A stretch of DNA of 64,000 nt, taken from the NCBI GenBank assembly GCA_030280995.1, contig JASXTE010000005.1, positions 27,071,501-27,135,500 of the forward strand, given 5' to 3'. The stretch is from Hemileia vastatrix (taxonomy: Eukaryota; Basidiomycota; Pucciniomycetes; Pucciniales; Zaghouaniaceae). The position numbers were made by a program, and so were the translations under genes. This document shows, one piece after another, positions 56,108 through 64,000 of the stretch. Under the pieces are notes generated by a model that saw only the letters and a program-made list of their open reading frames with translations, was not told the origin of the DNA and ran no database searches. Position 1 is the first letter of the stretch. Every line of letters begins with the position of its first letter.

Positions 56108-59100
56108 ATGTGTGACAACAATGACATTGTAAGTAATAAGGTAAAACCTTATAACTTAAGACCTAGAGCTGAAAGACCTGTTACAGGACATTCAAATGGA
56201 GGGCCAGGACTCTCCCATAATCAACAACACTCCGTCAATGTCTCTGGAGGAAAGGGAAAAGCTTTTAAAGCAGGTTTCAATAAAGAAAACAAAAAATACT
56301 TTACAAAAACAAGTTCACTCCCTATCCACCCTACTGAACACCTTGACAATAAGAGTCAAAAATATAGTGGACCAGATCAACAATCTGGAAAAGAGAGCAG
56401 CTCAAGGTTTCATAGAGGTCAACCAAGCTCTAGTGGACATAAAGACTCAACCACCAACAGTGGCACCCAACAATTCCATAGCAACACCTCCAGCCCAAGA
56501 GGAGGACCAAAAAATTACAGTAAGCAAATGGAAATGGGATTGGTACACCCAAAACTACAACAATCCTCAACAGCAGGGCTCCAGCAGTCACCCTTACAGG
56601 GAAAAGGCAAGGAGAGGCAGGGGAAGTGGGATAAGACCTTGGTAAGTCATCCAACTTCTTATGATCAATTATATCAACCTGAAAATAAATTACTTATAGG
56701 TAATGAGATTGATAAGGAAATATTGGATATTATTGATAAGGATTTAAAGAATTATTCATTTGAACAGAATATGTTAAACTTGTCTTTACATGAGGACAAA
56801 GTAAATAGTTTTATTGACCACCAGGAAAATACTATTAATATAAAAATGGAATCAAATGAATTAAATCTTGACCCTGAAAATGAGTCTTCTGAATTGGACA
56901 CGGGAAAAATAGAATATTTTTTAAAAGAGAATCCAATGGAATCAAAAATAATAAGTAAATTATTATTAAGAATTGAAAAATTGGAAGAGTTCTCAAAAGA
57001 GTCAAACATTAATACAGAAAATGTATTATTACATCTAACACAATCATTGAGTACCACAGCCAATAAATTAAAAATTATTGAAAATTCAAATAATGAATTA
57101 ATCAATGAGAATAAAAGATTAAAATCTGAGATTAGAAATTTAGAAAGTAAATTAGAACACTCTCAGAATATTATGGCTACCATAGAGGGACGTGTAAAAT
57201 TGTCTTTTTCAAATGTAAATGATACTTTGACTCAAGTACCTGTAATAAAAGATAGGTTACAAAGAGTAGAAATTGAAGTAGCTAACATTTTGAAAAATAC
57301 TGAAACAATAAAGGATAATACCTCTTATGTAGAAAGAGTACCAGTTTTTATGAAACACTCTGAGGATAAACCAATGATGGAACATGAACATAGTGTCATG
57401 GGCTCTGAGAATATAAAATCAGTAAAAGATGAAATAAATGATCATCTTTCTAAAGTAAGTGAATTAATCAATATTCCTCAGGTTAGGGAAGCAAAAACTA
57501 GCCAAAAGAACTGGCCTAAGTTAGATCAGTACCCTTCTTTTGACGGGGATTCAAAATCTGATTGGCAACAATTCATACAAAGAATTGATAACCTAAAATT
57601 TTCATACAAATTACCTGATGAAGAAATTACTTCAAAGTTAATATCTTTATTTACAGATGTGGCCTTATTATGGTTTGAATCTGTATTGAGTGAGGGAATT
57701 AATTACTCCTGGAATGAATGGAAGGCACTAATTGAAAGGCAATTTGGTGGCCCAAAATTTAGAATCACTCAACAAAGACTGTATGAAAGGGCCAGATATA
57801 ATCCAAATGCTGGAGATAAACCCATGGTCTTCTTAATGAATTTAATAAAAATCATGAAAGCTATGGATCCAAAAATGGATTATGAAGAGTGGAAAGAAAA
57901 AATAATATACAAGTTGCCTATATCAGTTAGAGACATTATTGTTGCTAGAACTGAAACTGTCAGAGACACCTCTGGATTCATTAATATATGCAATGAGATA
58001 TTATTAAACCACAAATATGAAACCAAGTATAGTAATTACAGACAAAGTGTTGACGTGGTAAAACCTACTACAAGTAAGTTACCAGTGGAAAAGAAAAAAC
58101 CTTCAGCTCCCCTTGTCCCTAAGAGACAAGAAAATAACACTTGTTACAAATGTAATGAACCTTGGGTTAAAGGTCACACGTGTAAGAAAAGAATAAATGT
58201 TATTGAAACCTCACAGAATTCTGAACCTAGTAATCATGAAGATGAGAATGTGGAATCCAGTGAGGATTGCAAGAGTAACATATCTTACAGTGATGATGAA
58301 AATGAGATATTTGTCTTAGAACAGGATATAATGTTCCTGAATGATGCTATACCTCATACAGACACATCTTTAACTTCTATAGAGGAAGCTGAAATAATTA
58401 AAGATGTATCTCATGATACTTACAAAATAACACCTATCAGAGCACCTATTATCATATGTGGAAAAGAAATGAATGCCATTCTTGACACTGGGGCTGCAGG
58501 TAGTGTAGTTTCACTTAATGCATTAATGAAACTTGATAGTAAGTACCAGGAAAAACTAGAACCTGTTCAGACAAAGAACTGGAGGGGTTTTGGTTCAGTA
58601 TTAAATCCAATTGGCAAATACAAAACTGCTGTATTCTTTAAATATAATAATGGATATGTTAGAGCAGTTTGTGAATTTGTAGTAATGGATAATAATAATT
58701 GTAGTGATTGGTTTATTATTGGCAATGATTTATTGACAAAATTTGGCATTAAACTAGATCCTGCAAACAGTTGTTTCACCATAGGGGTGAATGGTAAAAG
58801 AAAATTCAAAATATGTTCTGAAAATTCAGTATATACCATTTCTCCTAGAGAAGAACAACTGCAAGGTGGAAGAACCACCAATGAAGTGGGTGAATTGGAA
58901 AATGAAATCCAAAAGGCCTCTTTCAGTCCTCAACTCTCAAAAATTGAACAAGAAGATATTTTGAGATTGATTAAATCATATCCTATGGCATTTGCTCATG
59001 GCTCAAATGAACTAGGATTGGTCAAAGACCATGAGATGAAAATCTCTTTAAGCTGTGATCTGGATAATATTCCTGGCAGTTTAAAAAAGAAACCTTACCC

Positions 59101-60430
59101 AGCATCTCCTGCAAAAAGGAAAGATATTGAAGACAATATAAAATTGTTGTTGGAAATGGGTATTGTTGAAAAAGTGGACACAACACCTAAGTATTGTGTC
59201 ATTTCACAAGTATTAATCTCTTATGAAAAAGATAAGGCAAGATTATGCGGTGATTATAGAGCTCTGAATACATATACAGTAGATGATATTTACCCTCTAC
59301 CAAGGATAGCTTCTATCCATGCTACCTTACAAGGAGCAAAATATATTTCCTGTCTGGATGGGAACAAGGGTTACCACCAGATTCCTGTGGAAAGAAATTC
59401 TCAAAATTACTTATTAATAACCACACATATGGGTATATATAAGTATGTGAGAATGCCATTTGGCCCAAAGAATGCCCCTTCAGTCTTCCAAAAATTGATG
59501 GATAGTGTTTTTCATCAGGAAATGGTTGAAGGATGGTTATTGGTCTATATTGATGACATCATAGTGTTTTCAAAGACATATGATGAACATTTAAATCACC
59601 TGAAAAGAGTCTTTCAAAAAATGGATGAAATTAATATGACTATTGCATTAAAGAAATGTAAGTTTGGATTTCAATCCTTGAAAGTACTTGGACATGTTGT
59701 ATCTGGATTACAAATTTGTGTTGACCAGAATAAAGTGGCAGCAATTAAAAACATTGGGATACCTAAAAATGTAAAAGAGGTTCAAAGTTTTTTGGGTATG
59801 TGTGGATATTATAGACAATATATTAAAAATTACCAATCCATTACAGCCCCTTTGACAACATTAATCAGGAAGAATGAAGCTTTCATTTGGAATAATGAAA
59901 GACAACACGCCTTTAATAAATTAAAGGAATGTTTAATGTCAGCTCCAATAGTAGGACTTCCAGATTTCACCCTACCTTTTATCTTGTACACTGATGCAAG
60001 TTTCATAGGTTTGGGTGCTGCTTTACAGCAGAAACAGATAATAAATGGAAAATTATCTGAAGTAGTTATCTGTTATATATCCAGAACCTTAAGAAAAACA
60101 GAATTAAGGTATGGTGCCACACAGCTAGAATGTTTAGCCGTGGTGTGGGATTTGGAGAAACTTCATTACTATCTGGAAGACCAGAAGTTTGAACTTATAA
60201 CAGATTGCAGTGCAGTAAAATCATTACTAAACATGAAAACACCTAATAGGCACATGTTTAGATGGCAACTAGCTGTACAAGAGTACAGAGGAAGAATGAC
60301 AATCACTCACAGAGCAGGAACATTGCATTCAAATGTGGATTTATTATCCAGAAGTCCTTTGCCAAATGATGCTGACACCCAGCTTATGTACCTGAAAATG
60401 AGGTTATACATATATTTGGGATTTATATAG
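56060..60430 (+). CDS. Ty3 Gag, protease, reverse transcriptase and RNase H
   Basis: The open frame has 1,456 codons. Translation more likely starts at the second Met, ATG 56108 (MCDNNDIVSN). Order: a low-complexity N-terminus, coiled-coil Gag (about residues 295-420), the Ty3 Gag core (SWNEWKALIERQFG), a zinc knuckle of CX2CX7HXC form (CYKCNEPWVKGHTC), aspartic protease (ILDTGAAGSVVS, Asp at residue 809), reverse transcriptase (YIDDIIVFS, residue 1163 on) and RNase H (LYTDASFIGLGAAL). The last dozen codons look out of frame: the -1 frame reads PENEVIHIFGIYIVDLEEEF into the integrase. The frame changes within about 60375-60385, next to ACACCC. Confidence 0.9.
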   Translation: MKFSYLNFQFFKFHVKMCDNNDIVSNKVKPYNLRPRAERPVTGHSNGGPGLSHNQQHSVNVSGGKGKAFKAGFNKENKKYFTKTSSLPIHPTEHLDNKSQKYSGPDQQSGKESSSRFHRGQPSSSGHKDSTTNSGTQQFHSNTSSPRGGPKNYSKQMEMGLVHPKLQQSSTAGLQQSPLQGKGKERQGKWDKTLVSHPTSYDQLYQPENKLLIGNEIDKEILDIIDKDLKNYSFEQNMLNLSLHEDKVNSFIDHQENTINIKMESNELNLDPENESSELDTGKIEYFLKENPMESKIISKLLLRIEKLEEFSKESNINTENVLLHLTQSLSTTANKLKIIENSNNELINENKRLKSEIRNLESKLEHSQNIMATIEGRVKLSFSNVNDTLTQVPVIKDRLQRVEIEVANILKNTETIKDNTSYVERVPVFMKHSEDKPMMEHEHSVMGSENIKSVKDEINDHLSKVSELINIPQVREAKTSQKNWPKLDQYPSFDGDSKSDWQQFIQRIDNLKFSYKLPDEEITSKLISLFTDVALLWFESVLSEGINYSWNEWKALIERQFGGPKFRITQQRLYERARYNPNAGDKPMVFLMNLIKIMKAMDPKMDYEEWKEKIIYKLPISVRDIIVARTETVRDTSGFINICNEILLNHKYETKYSNYRQSVDVVKPTTSKLPVEKKKPSAPLVPKRQENNTCYKCNEPWVKGHTCKKRINVIETSQNSEPSNHEDENVESSEDCKSNISYSDDENEIFVLEQDIMFLNDAIPHTDTSLTSIEEAEIIKDVSHDTYKITPIRAPIIICGKEMNAILDTGAAGSVVSLNALMKLDSKYQEKLEPVQTKNWRGFGSVLNPIGKYKTAVFFKYNNGYVRAVCEFVVMDNNNCSDWFIIGNDLLTKFGIKLDPANSCFTIGVNGKRKFKICSENSVYTISPREEQLQGGRTTNEVGELENEIQKASFSPQLSKIEQEDILRLIKSYPMAFAHGSNELGLVKDHEMKISLSCDLDNIPGSLKKKPYPASPAKRKDIEDNIKLLLEMGIVEKVDTTPKYCVISQVLISYEKDKARLCGDYRALNTYTVDDIYPLPRIASIHATLQGAKYISCLDGNKGYHQIPVERNSQNYLLITTHMGIYKYVRMPFGPKNAPSVFQKLMDSVFHQEMVEGWLLVYIDDIIVFSKTYDEHLNHLKRVFQKMDEINMTIALKKCKFGFQSLKVLGHVVSGLQICVDQNKVAAIKNIGIPKNVKEVQSFLGMCGYYRQYIKNYQSITAPLTTLIRKNEAFIWNNERQHAFNKLKECLMSAPIVGLPDFTLPFILYTDASFIGLGAALQQKQIINGKLSEVVICYISRTLRKTELRYGATQLECLAVVWDLEKLHYYLEDQKFELITDCSAVKSLLNMKTPNRHMFRWQLAVQEYRGRMTITHRAGTLHSNVDLLSRSPLPNDADTQLMYLKMRLYIYLGFI

Positions 60431-61980
60431 TGGATTTAGAAGAAGAGTTTATGAAAACTATATTGGAAAATTATTCATCTGATAAAGATTTGTCTAAACT
60501 ATCTACCATTCTTAATGATCCAACAAATGCCTCCATGAGTGCATTAATTAAAACCTTGCCTCCAAAGTATAAAAATGCGTTGGAAAAAGGTAAACTATCA
60601 ATTGAAGATGGATATATATATTACAGGAAAATGTTAAGCAATGTAATAGTAATACCACCTTCTATGAAAGAGTTAATGTTGAGTACTTGTCATGATGACA
60701 TCTTAGCTGGTCATTTTGACTTTAACAAAACATTAACCAGAGTTAAAAATACAGCCTGGTGGATAAACATGAAAGAGGATGTACAAAAATACATTGAAAC
60801 ATGTGACTCTTGTCAGAAATCTAAAAGATTAACTGGGAAGAGAGCTGGGTTGTTACAACAAATAGAGCAGCCAAAAGCTCCATGGGAAATTATAAACATG
60901 GATTTTGTAACTGGCTTGCCATTAGCAGGAAAAGAAAGTTTCAATTCTTGCTGGGTAATAGTGGATAGATTAACAAAAATGTGTAAGTTTATCCCTACCC
61001 ATAAAGAGGTATCTGCAAAAGACTTGGCATTACTATGGTGGACACAGATGATGAATACTGCTGGGTTCCCCAAAGCCATAATCTCTGACAGAGATCCTAA
61101 ATTTACTTCAGAGTTCTGGACATCTTTGATGGAAGTATCAGGTTGTCAATTAAAATTGTCTACAGCACACCATCCACAAACTGATGGGCTGGCTGAGAGA
61201 ATGATACAAACTCTAGAAGACATGATCAGAAGATATTGTGCCTTTGGATTAGAATACAAAGACAATGAGAAATTCACACATGACTGGGTAAAATTAATTC
61301 CTGGCCTTGAATTTGCTTATAACAGCACAACTCATTCTGTAACAGAGAAGAAACCATTTGAACTCTGGCTGGGATATGTACCAAATACCCCAGTAAATCA
61401 TTTAAATAAACTACCAAGGTTGGATATACACCCTGGCACTAAATCCTTTATTCATATGCAACAAATGTGTAGAAAGCATGTGGAAGAATGCATCCAAAAA
61501 GCATTTGAATATAAAAAGAAAAGGTGGGACAAATCTCATAAAGAATTTGAATTTAAAAAGGGAGATGAAGTCCTCATATCAACACTACATTTTAACTTAC
61601 AAGGTAATGTTAAATTAAAGGATCCCTTTGTAGGACCTTTTGTAGTAAATAAAATGGTTGGGAATAATGCAGTGGAAGTCATATTATATGCTCCATATGA
61701 TAGGAAACATCCAGTTTTCCCTATCTCATTATTGAAACCTTACCATGCAAATGATCCTGACTTATTTCCAAAAAGAAGGGGAAGGCCTAAAAAGCAACCT
61801 GAAGAAATTGTGGAAAAAGCAGAGATTGAAAAAATACTCAAGAAAAGAATCCTTACTAAAGAAAAAGGAACTGAGTATTTACTAAGATTTAAAGGGAAAT
61901 CAAATGAATTTGATAAATGGATACCTGAAAAAGAAATTTCTAATTTATCCACCCTTCTTAAAAAATTTAAACAGAAATAA
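60430..61980 (+). CDS. Ty3 integrase with C-terminal chromodomain
   Basis: No ATG starts this frame (GTG at 60430), so it is probably made as part of Gag-Pol in the -1 frame of the upstream gene. The zinc-binding segment has His in HDDILAGHF and Cys in CDSCQKSK. The catalytic core shows Asp in MDFVTGLP, Asp in ISDRDPKF and Glu in DGLAERMIQTLED. A GPF/Y-type motif (DPFVGPFVV) follows, then a basic linker. The last 55 residues form a chromodomain (EIEKILKKRI, EYLLRFKGKSNEFDKWIPE). Chromodomains of chromoviruses steer integration to marked chromatin. The stop at 61978-61980 is intact. Confidence 0.9.
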   Translation: MDLEEEFMKTILENYSSDKDLSKLSTILNDPTNASMSALIKTLPPKYKNALEKGKLSIEDGYIYYRKMLSNVIVIPPSMKELMLSTCHDDILAGHFDFNKTLTRVKNTAWWINMKEDVQKYIETCDSCQKSKRLTGKRAGLLQQIEQPKAPWEIINMDFVTGLPLAGKESFNSCWVIVDRLTKMCKFIPTHKEVSAKDLALLWWTQMMNTAGFPKAIISDRDPKFTSEFWTSLMEVSGCQLKLSTAHHPQTDGLAERMIQTLEDMIRRYCAFGLEYKDNEKFTHDWVKLIPGLEFAYNSTTHSVTEKKPFELWLGYVPNTPVNHLNKLPRLDIHPGTKSFIHMQQMCRKHVEECIQKAFEYKKKRWDKSHKEFEFKKGDEVLISTLHFNLQGNVKLKDPFVGPFVVNKMVGNNAVEVILYAPYDRKHPVFPISLLKPYHANDPDLFPKRRGRPKKQPEEIVEKAEIEKILKKRILTKEKGTEYLLRFKGKSNEFDKWIPEKEISNLSTLLKKFKQK

Positions 61981-62162
61981 ATTTCTGTTCAACCAGCTGA
62001 GGGGTTAAAAAACCAGTACTCATAATATTTTATTATGTTTTATTTCTTTAAAGTTGAATCTTTAATGCTACAGATTTATTCTGAATACCTGAAAATTACA
62101 AATTAAATAAAATACAATGTATGACTTATCATTTTTTTTATTGTTTTTTTTGGGTGGGCGAG

Positions 62163-63663
62163 TGTCAGCCTGTATATCTCCAGGACTGAGTAAAAAGTAC
62201 TTATAAGTTATGTTAAACACATGAACTATACATGGGAATAATAAATAAGAGTACACAAATAGTATACATAAGTAAAATTATGATAATACACAAAAAATGC
62301 CATTATAACACCTTATATACATGCATATATCCACCTTTTATAGGTCTTATGTACTTAATATTAAGTTGGAATATGTTAGGGTAATCTTAAGAACCTTAAT
62401 TATAAGGCTGCATAATTTTTAAGTACACCTAAAGCTGTTATATTCATTGTTTTATGCAAAAAACAAGAAATGCGCTTTATTTCACTTAAAAGTTGACTAT
62501 ATGCGCTATAAAATTGAGAATATAAAAATTGCGCTTTGACAGATCAATTGGGCTCATTTAGAACTATTGATTTGGCTATTTAAATGCATAAAAATAACAC
62601 TTTTCAAATTTGGTGTTTTTTATGCCAGAAATGGCTTCTGTGTACTGGCCACATACTGCCTGCTTTTTTCCCGTGTGAATAGCTTCATTTTTAGCAAAGT
62701 TAGCTTTTTCACACTATAATTACCCCACATTCTATGCCCACTGTGGGGAAATACACTAAAATAGGCGACAGGCGCTTATTTAGTGTCCTAGCTTAATTAA
62801 TAATGCATTGACCCTGTTTATATGCACTAATTTCATTAATAACCTCACTCTTGGCACTTTATTTCATCACCACGCTTAAATTCGCCTAATTTTAGTCAAG
62901 GATTTACCCGTGCAAGCGCCTGCCAAGAACTGCATGTAGTTACCCCACATCTCACGCTCTTTTTTAAGTTTTTGGGTGGTTTCTCAGTCAATTTTGGTTA
63001 TTTTTGAATGGGAATTTCACGTAGTATAATGTCAGGATTAGCCCCATTATTTCTACAGTCAATCCCCCTTATTATTAAGCTATTATTAACCTTAAAAAGT
63101 CTCCTTTAGTCCTTAATATTATTGTTTTATACGCATATACTCTCTTTTTGTCTTTTTCTTTAATTTTGATGGATTTCCCTTATTATTTCAGGATTTTGGT
63201 GGTTATTACTCTTTTAATTATGTCATGGGTCACTGGGAATGTTGATGGGAATGTCTATTAGTTGTTTAGAGGCGTGATTAACTGTGTATTGGGTGGTACA
63301 TCAAGGGAATCATTGGGGAACTCAGTGTGTATAAAAGGAGGAGGTTTTTGGGTTGTATTTCTTCATTCTTTATCATTACAATTTAACCAATATAACCAAA
63401 CCAATTACAATACATATCAATTAGTACTTTTATAAGACTTTTGAACAGTATCTGAATTTATATAATCTATTTTTCTACCAACTATAAAGATTGTAAGCCA
63501 TATATAAGAATAGTGAGAATTATATTACTGAGACCTCTATATTTGATTATATTTTACAACTTAGTGGATTAAAACTACAGTATTCATATAGGACCATTAA
63601 AATCTTCTAGACAACTGACTATTCAAGCTAGTTCACGTCCTTGTACTTAACCCTAGCCTGACA
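62163..63663 (+). repeat. 3' LTR of the Ty3 element
   Basis: 1,501 bp, the same length as the 5' LTR. Substitutions include 62323 (T for C), 62400 (T for G) and 63654-63659 (TTAACC for TTGACC). It is preceded by a polypurine stretch GGGTGGGCGAG. Confidence 0.95.
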
Positions 63664-63668
63664 AAAAG

Positions 63669-64000
63669 TCTCCCAATTTAATATGGTGCGGAGGTTCATA
63701 TTTTAGAAATAGGTGGTGCACATTATAGTTCCCTTTAAAAAAATTCAAAAATGAATTAATTTTGGCGCAATGTAAATTTAAATGTGATGAGTGTATGTTT
63801 TTTAGCTATGTGAAACATGGTAGCTAGAATTATGTGGCGTCAATTTTTTTTAGATGTGAAATTCAGTGTTCCACAAATGTGCATCTGTACAACATGCAGC
63901 CAAGTAAATTCTAGCTGGAATTAGTATATGCATAGGAAAAAATGATCATTCTGTGTACAGTGCCTTGGCAACATCATTCTTGGAATTTAGATGAAGTTTA
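63669..64000. other. Spacer at the right edge, nothing recognised
   Basis: AT-rich DNA continuing the locus interrupted by the Ty3 element. No gene or repeat family was recognised in these 332 bp. Confidence 0.5.

Larger units (their letters stand above)
53939..63663 (+). mobile_element. Ty3 retrotransposon of the chromovirus type
   Basis: 1,501-bp LTRs (53939-55439, 62163-63663) begin TGTCAG, end CTGACA and are flanked by AAAAG (53934-53938, 63664-63668). By eye they differ at about eleven positions, so the insertion is recent but older than the two copia elements. Order: LTR, leader, Gag-protease-RT-RNase H, integrase with chromodomain, LTR. The integrase lies downstream of RNase H, as in Ty3-type elements. 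Confidence 0.95.

Overview
This window looks like transposon-packed nuclear DNA of a basidiomycete fungus, most likely a rust (Pucciniales). The reasons are very AT-rich DNA, a host gene with three short GT-AG introns, PIF/Harbinger-like transposons with a Myb/SANT-like partner gene, Tet-like 2OG-Fe(II) oxygenase genes of the kind expanded in rusts, and copia, chromovirus and CACTA-type elements. The species cannot be fixed from the sequence alone. All family names come from motif recognition; no database search was run.

Layout. 1-3.2 kb: flanking DNA and the only convincing host gene (1761-3172, four exons). 3.3-4.2 kb: two small inverted-repeat elements. 4.2-28.8 kb: a nest of PIF/Harbinger-like elements: a chimeric family A copy (4225-7706) and three damaged family B copies (about 7707-15284, 16319-21084 and 23180-28833). 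The fullest copy reads: Myb/SANT-like gene, minisatellite, Tet-like oxygenase gene with a Ser-rich N-terminus, foldback G/C-rich block, then transposase convergent with the Myb gene. Nested in this area are a copia remnant (21205-23165), a tRNA-derived SINE with 15-bp target duplications, and two CACTA-type MITEs with 3-bp duplications.

28.8-32.2 kb: spacer DNA, a 1.33-kb CACTA-like element (30436-31767) and a MITE. 32.3-37.5 kb: Ty1/copia element 1, whose two LTRs have unequal lengths. 37.7-38.3 kb: a MITE inside a MITE. 38.7-44.7 kb: Ty1/copia element 2 with identical LTRs built of GT...AG cassettes. 45.5-47.5 kb: a MITE, a family A transposon end and pyrimidine-rich DNA. 47.5-53.1 kb: an AT-rich gene desert. 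53.1-53.7 kb: thirteen consecutive stem-loops of mostly unrelated sequence. 53.9-63.7 kb: a Ty3 chromovirus with 1,501-bp LTRs and a chromodomain integrase. 63.7-64 kb: nothing recognised.

The strongest leads are four. (1) LTR arrays in the two copia elements look like fossilised spliced transcripts of the LTR itself. (2) A dense train of near-perfect hairpins at 53075-53722. (3) Tet/JBP-like DNA-oxygenase genes sit inside Harbinger elements. (4) Several unrelated DNA transposons carry a perfect hairpin just inside each terminal repeat, and the stems covary between families.
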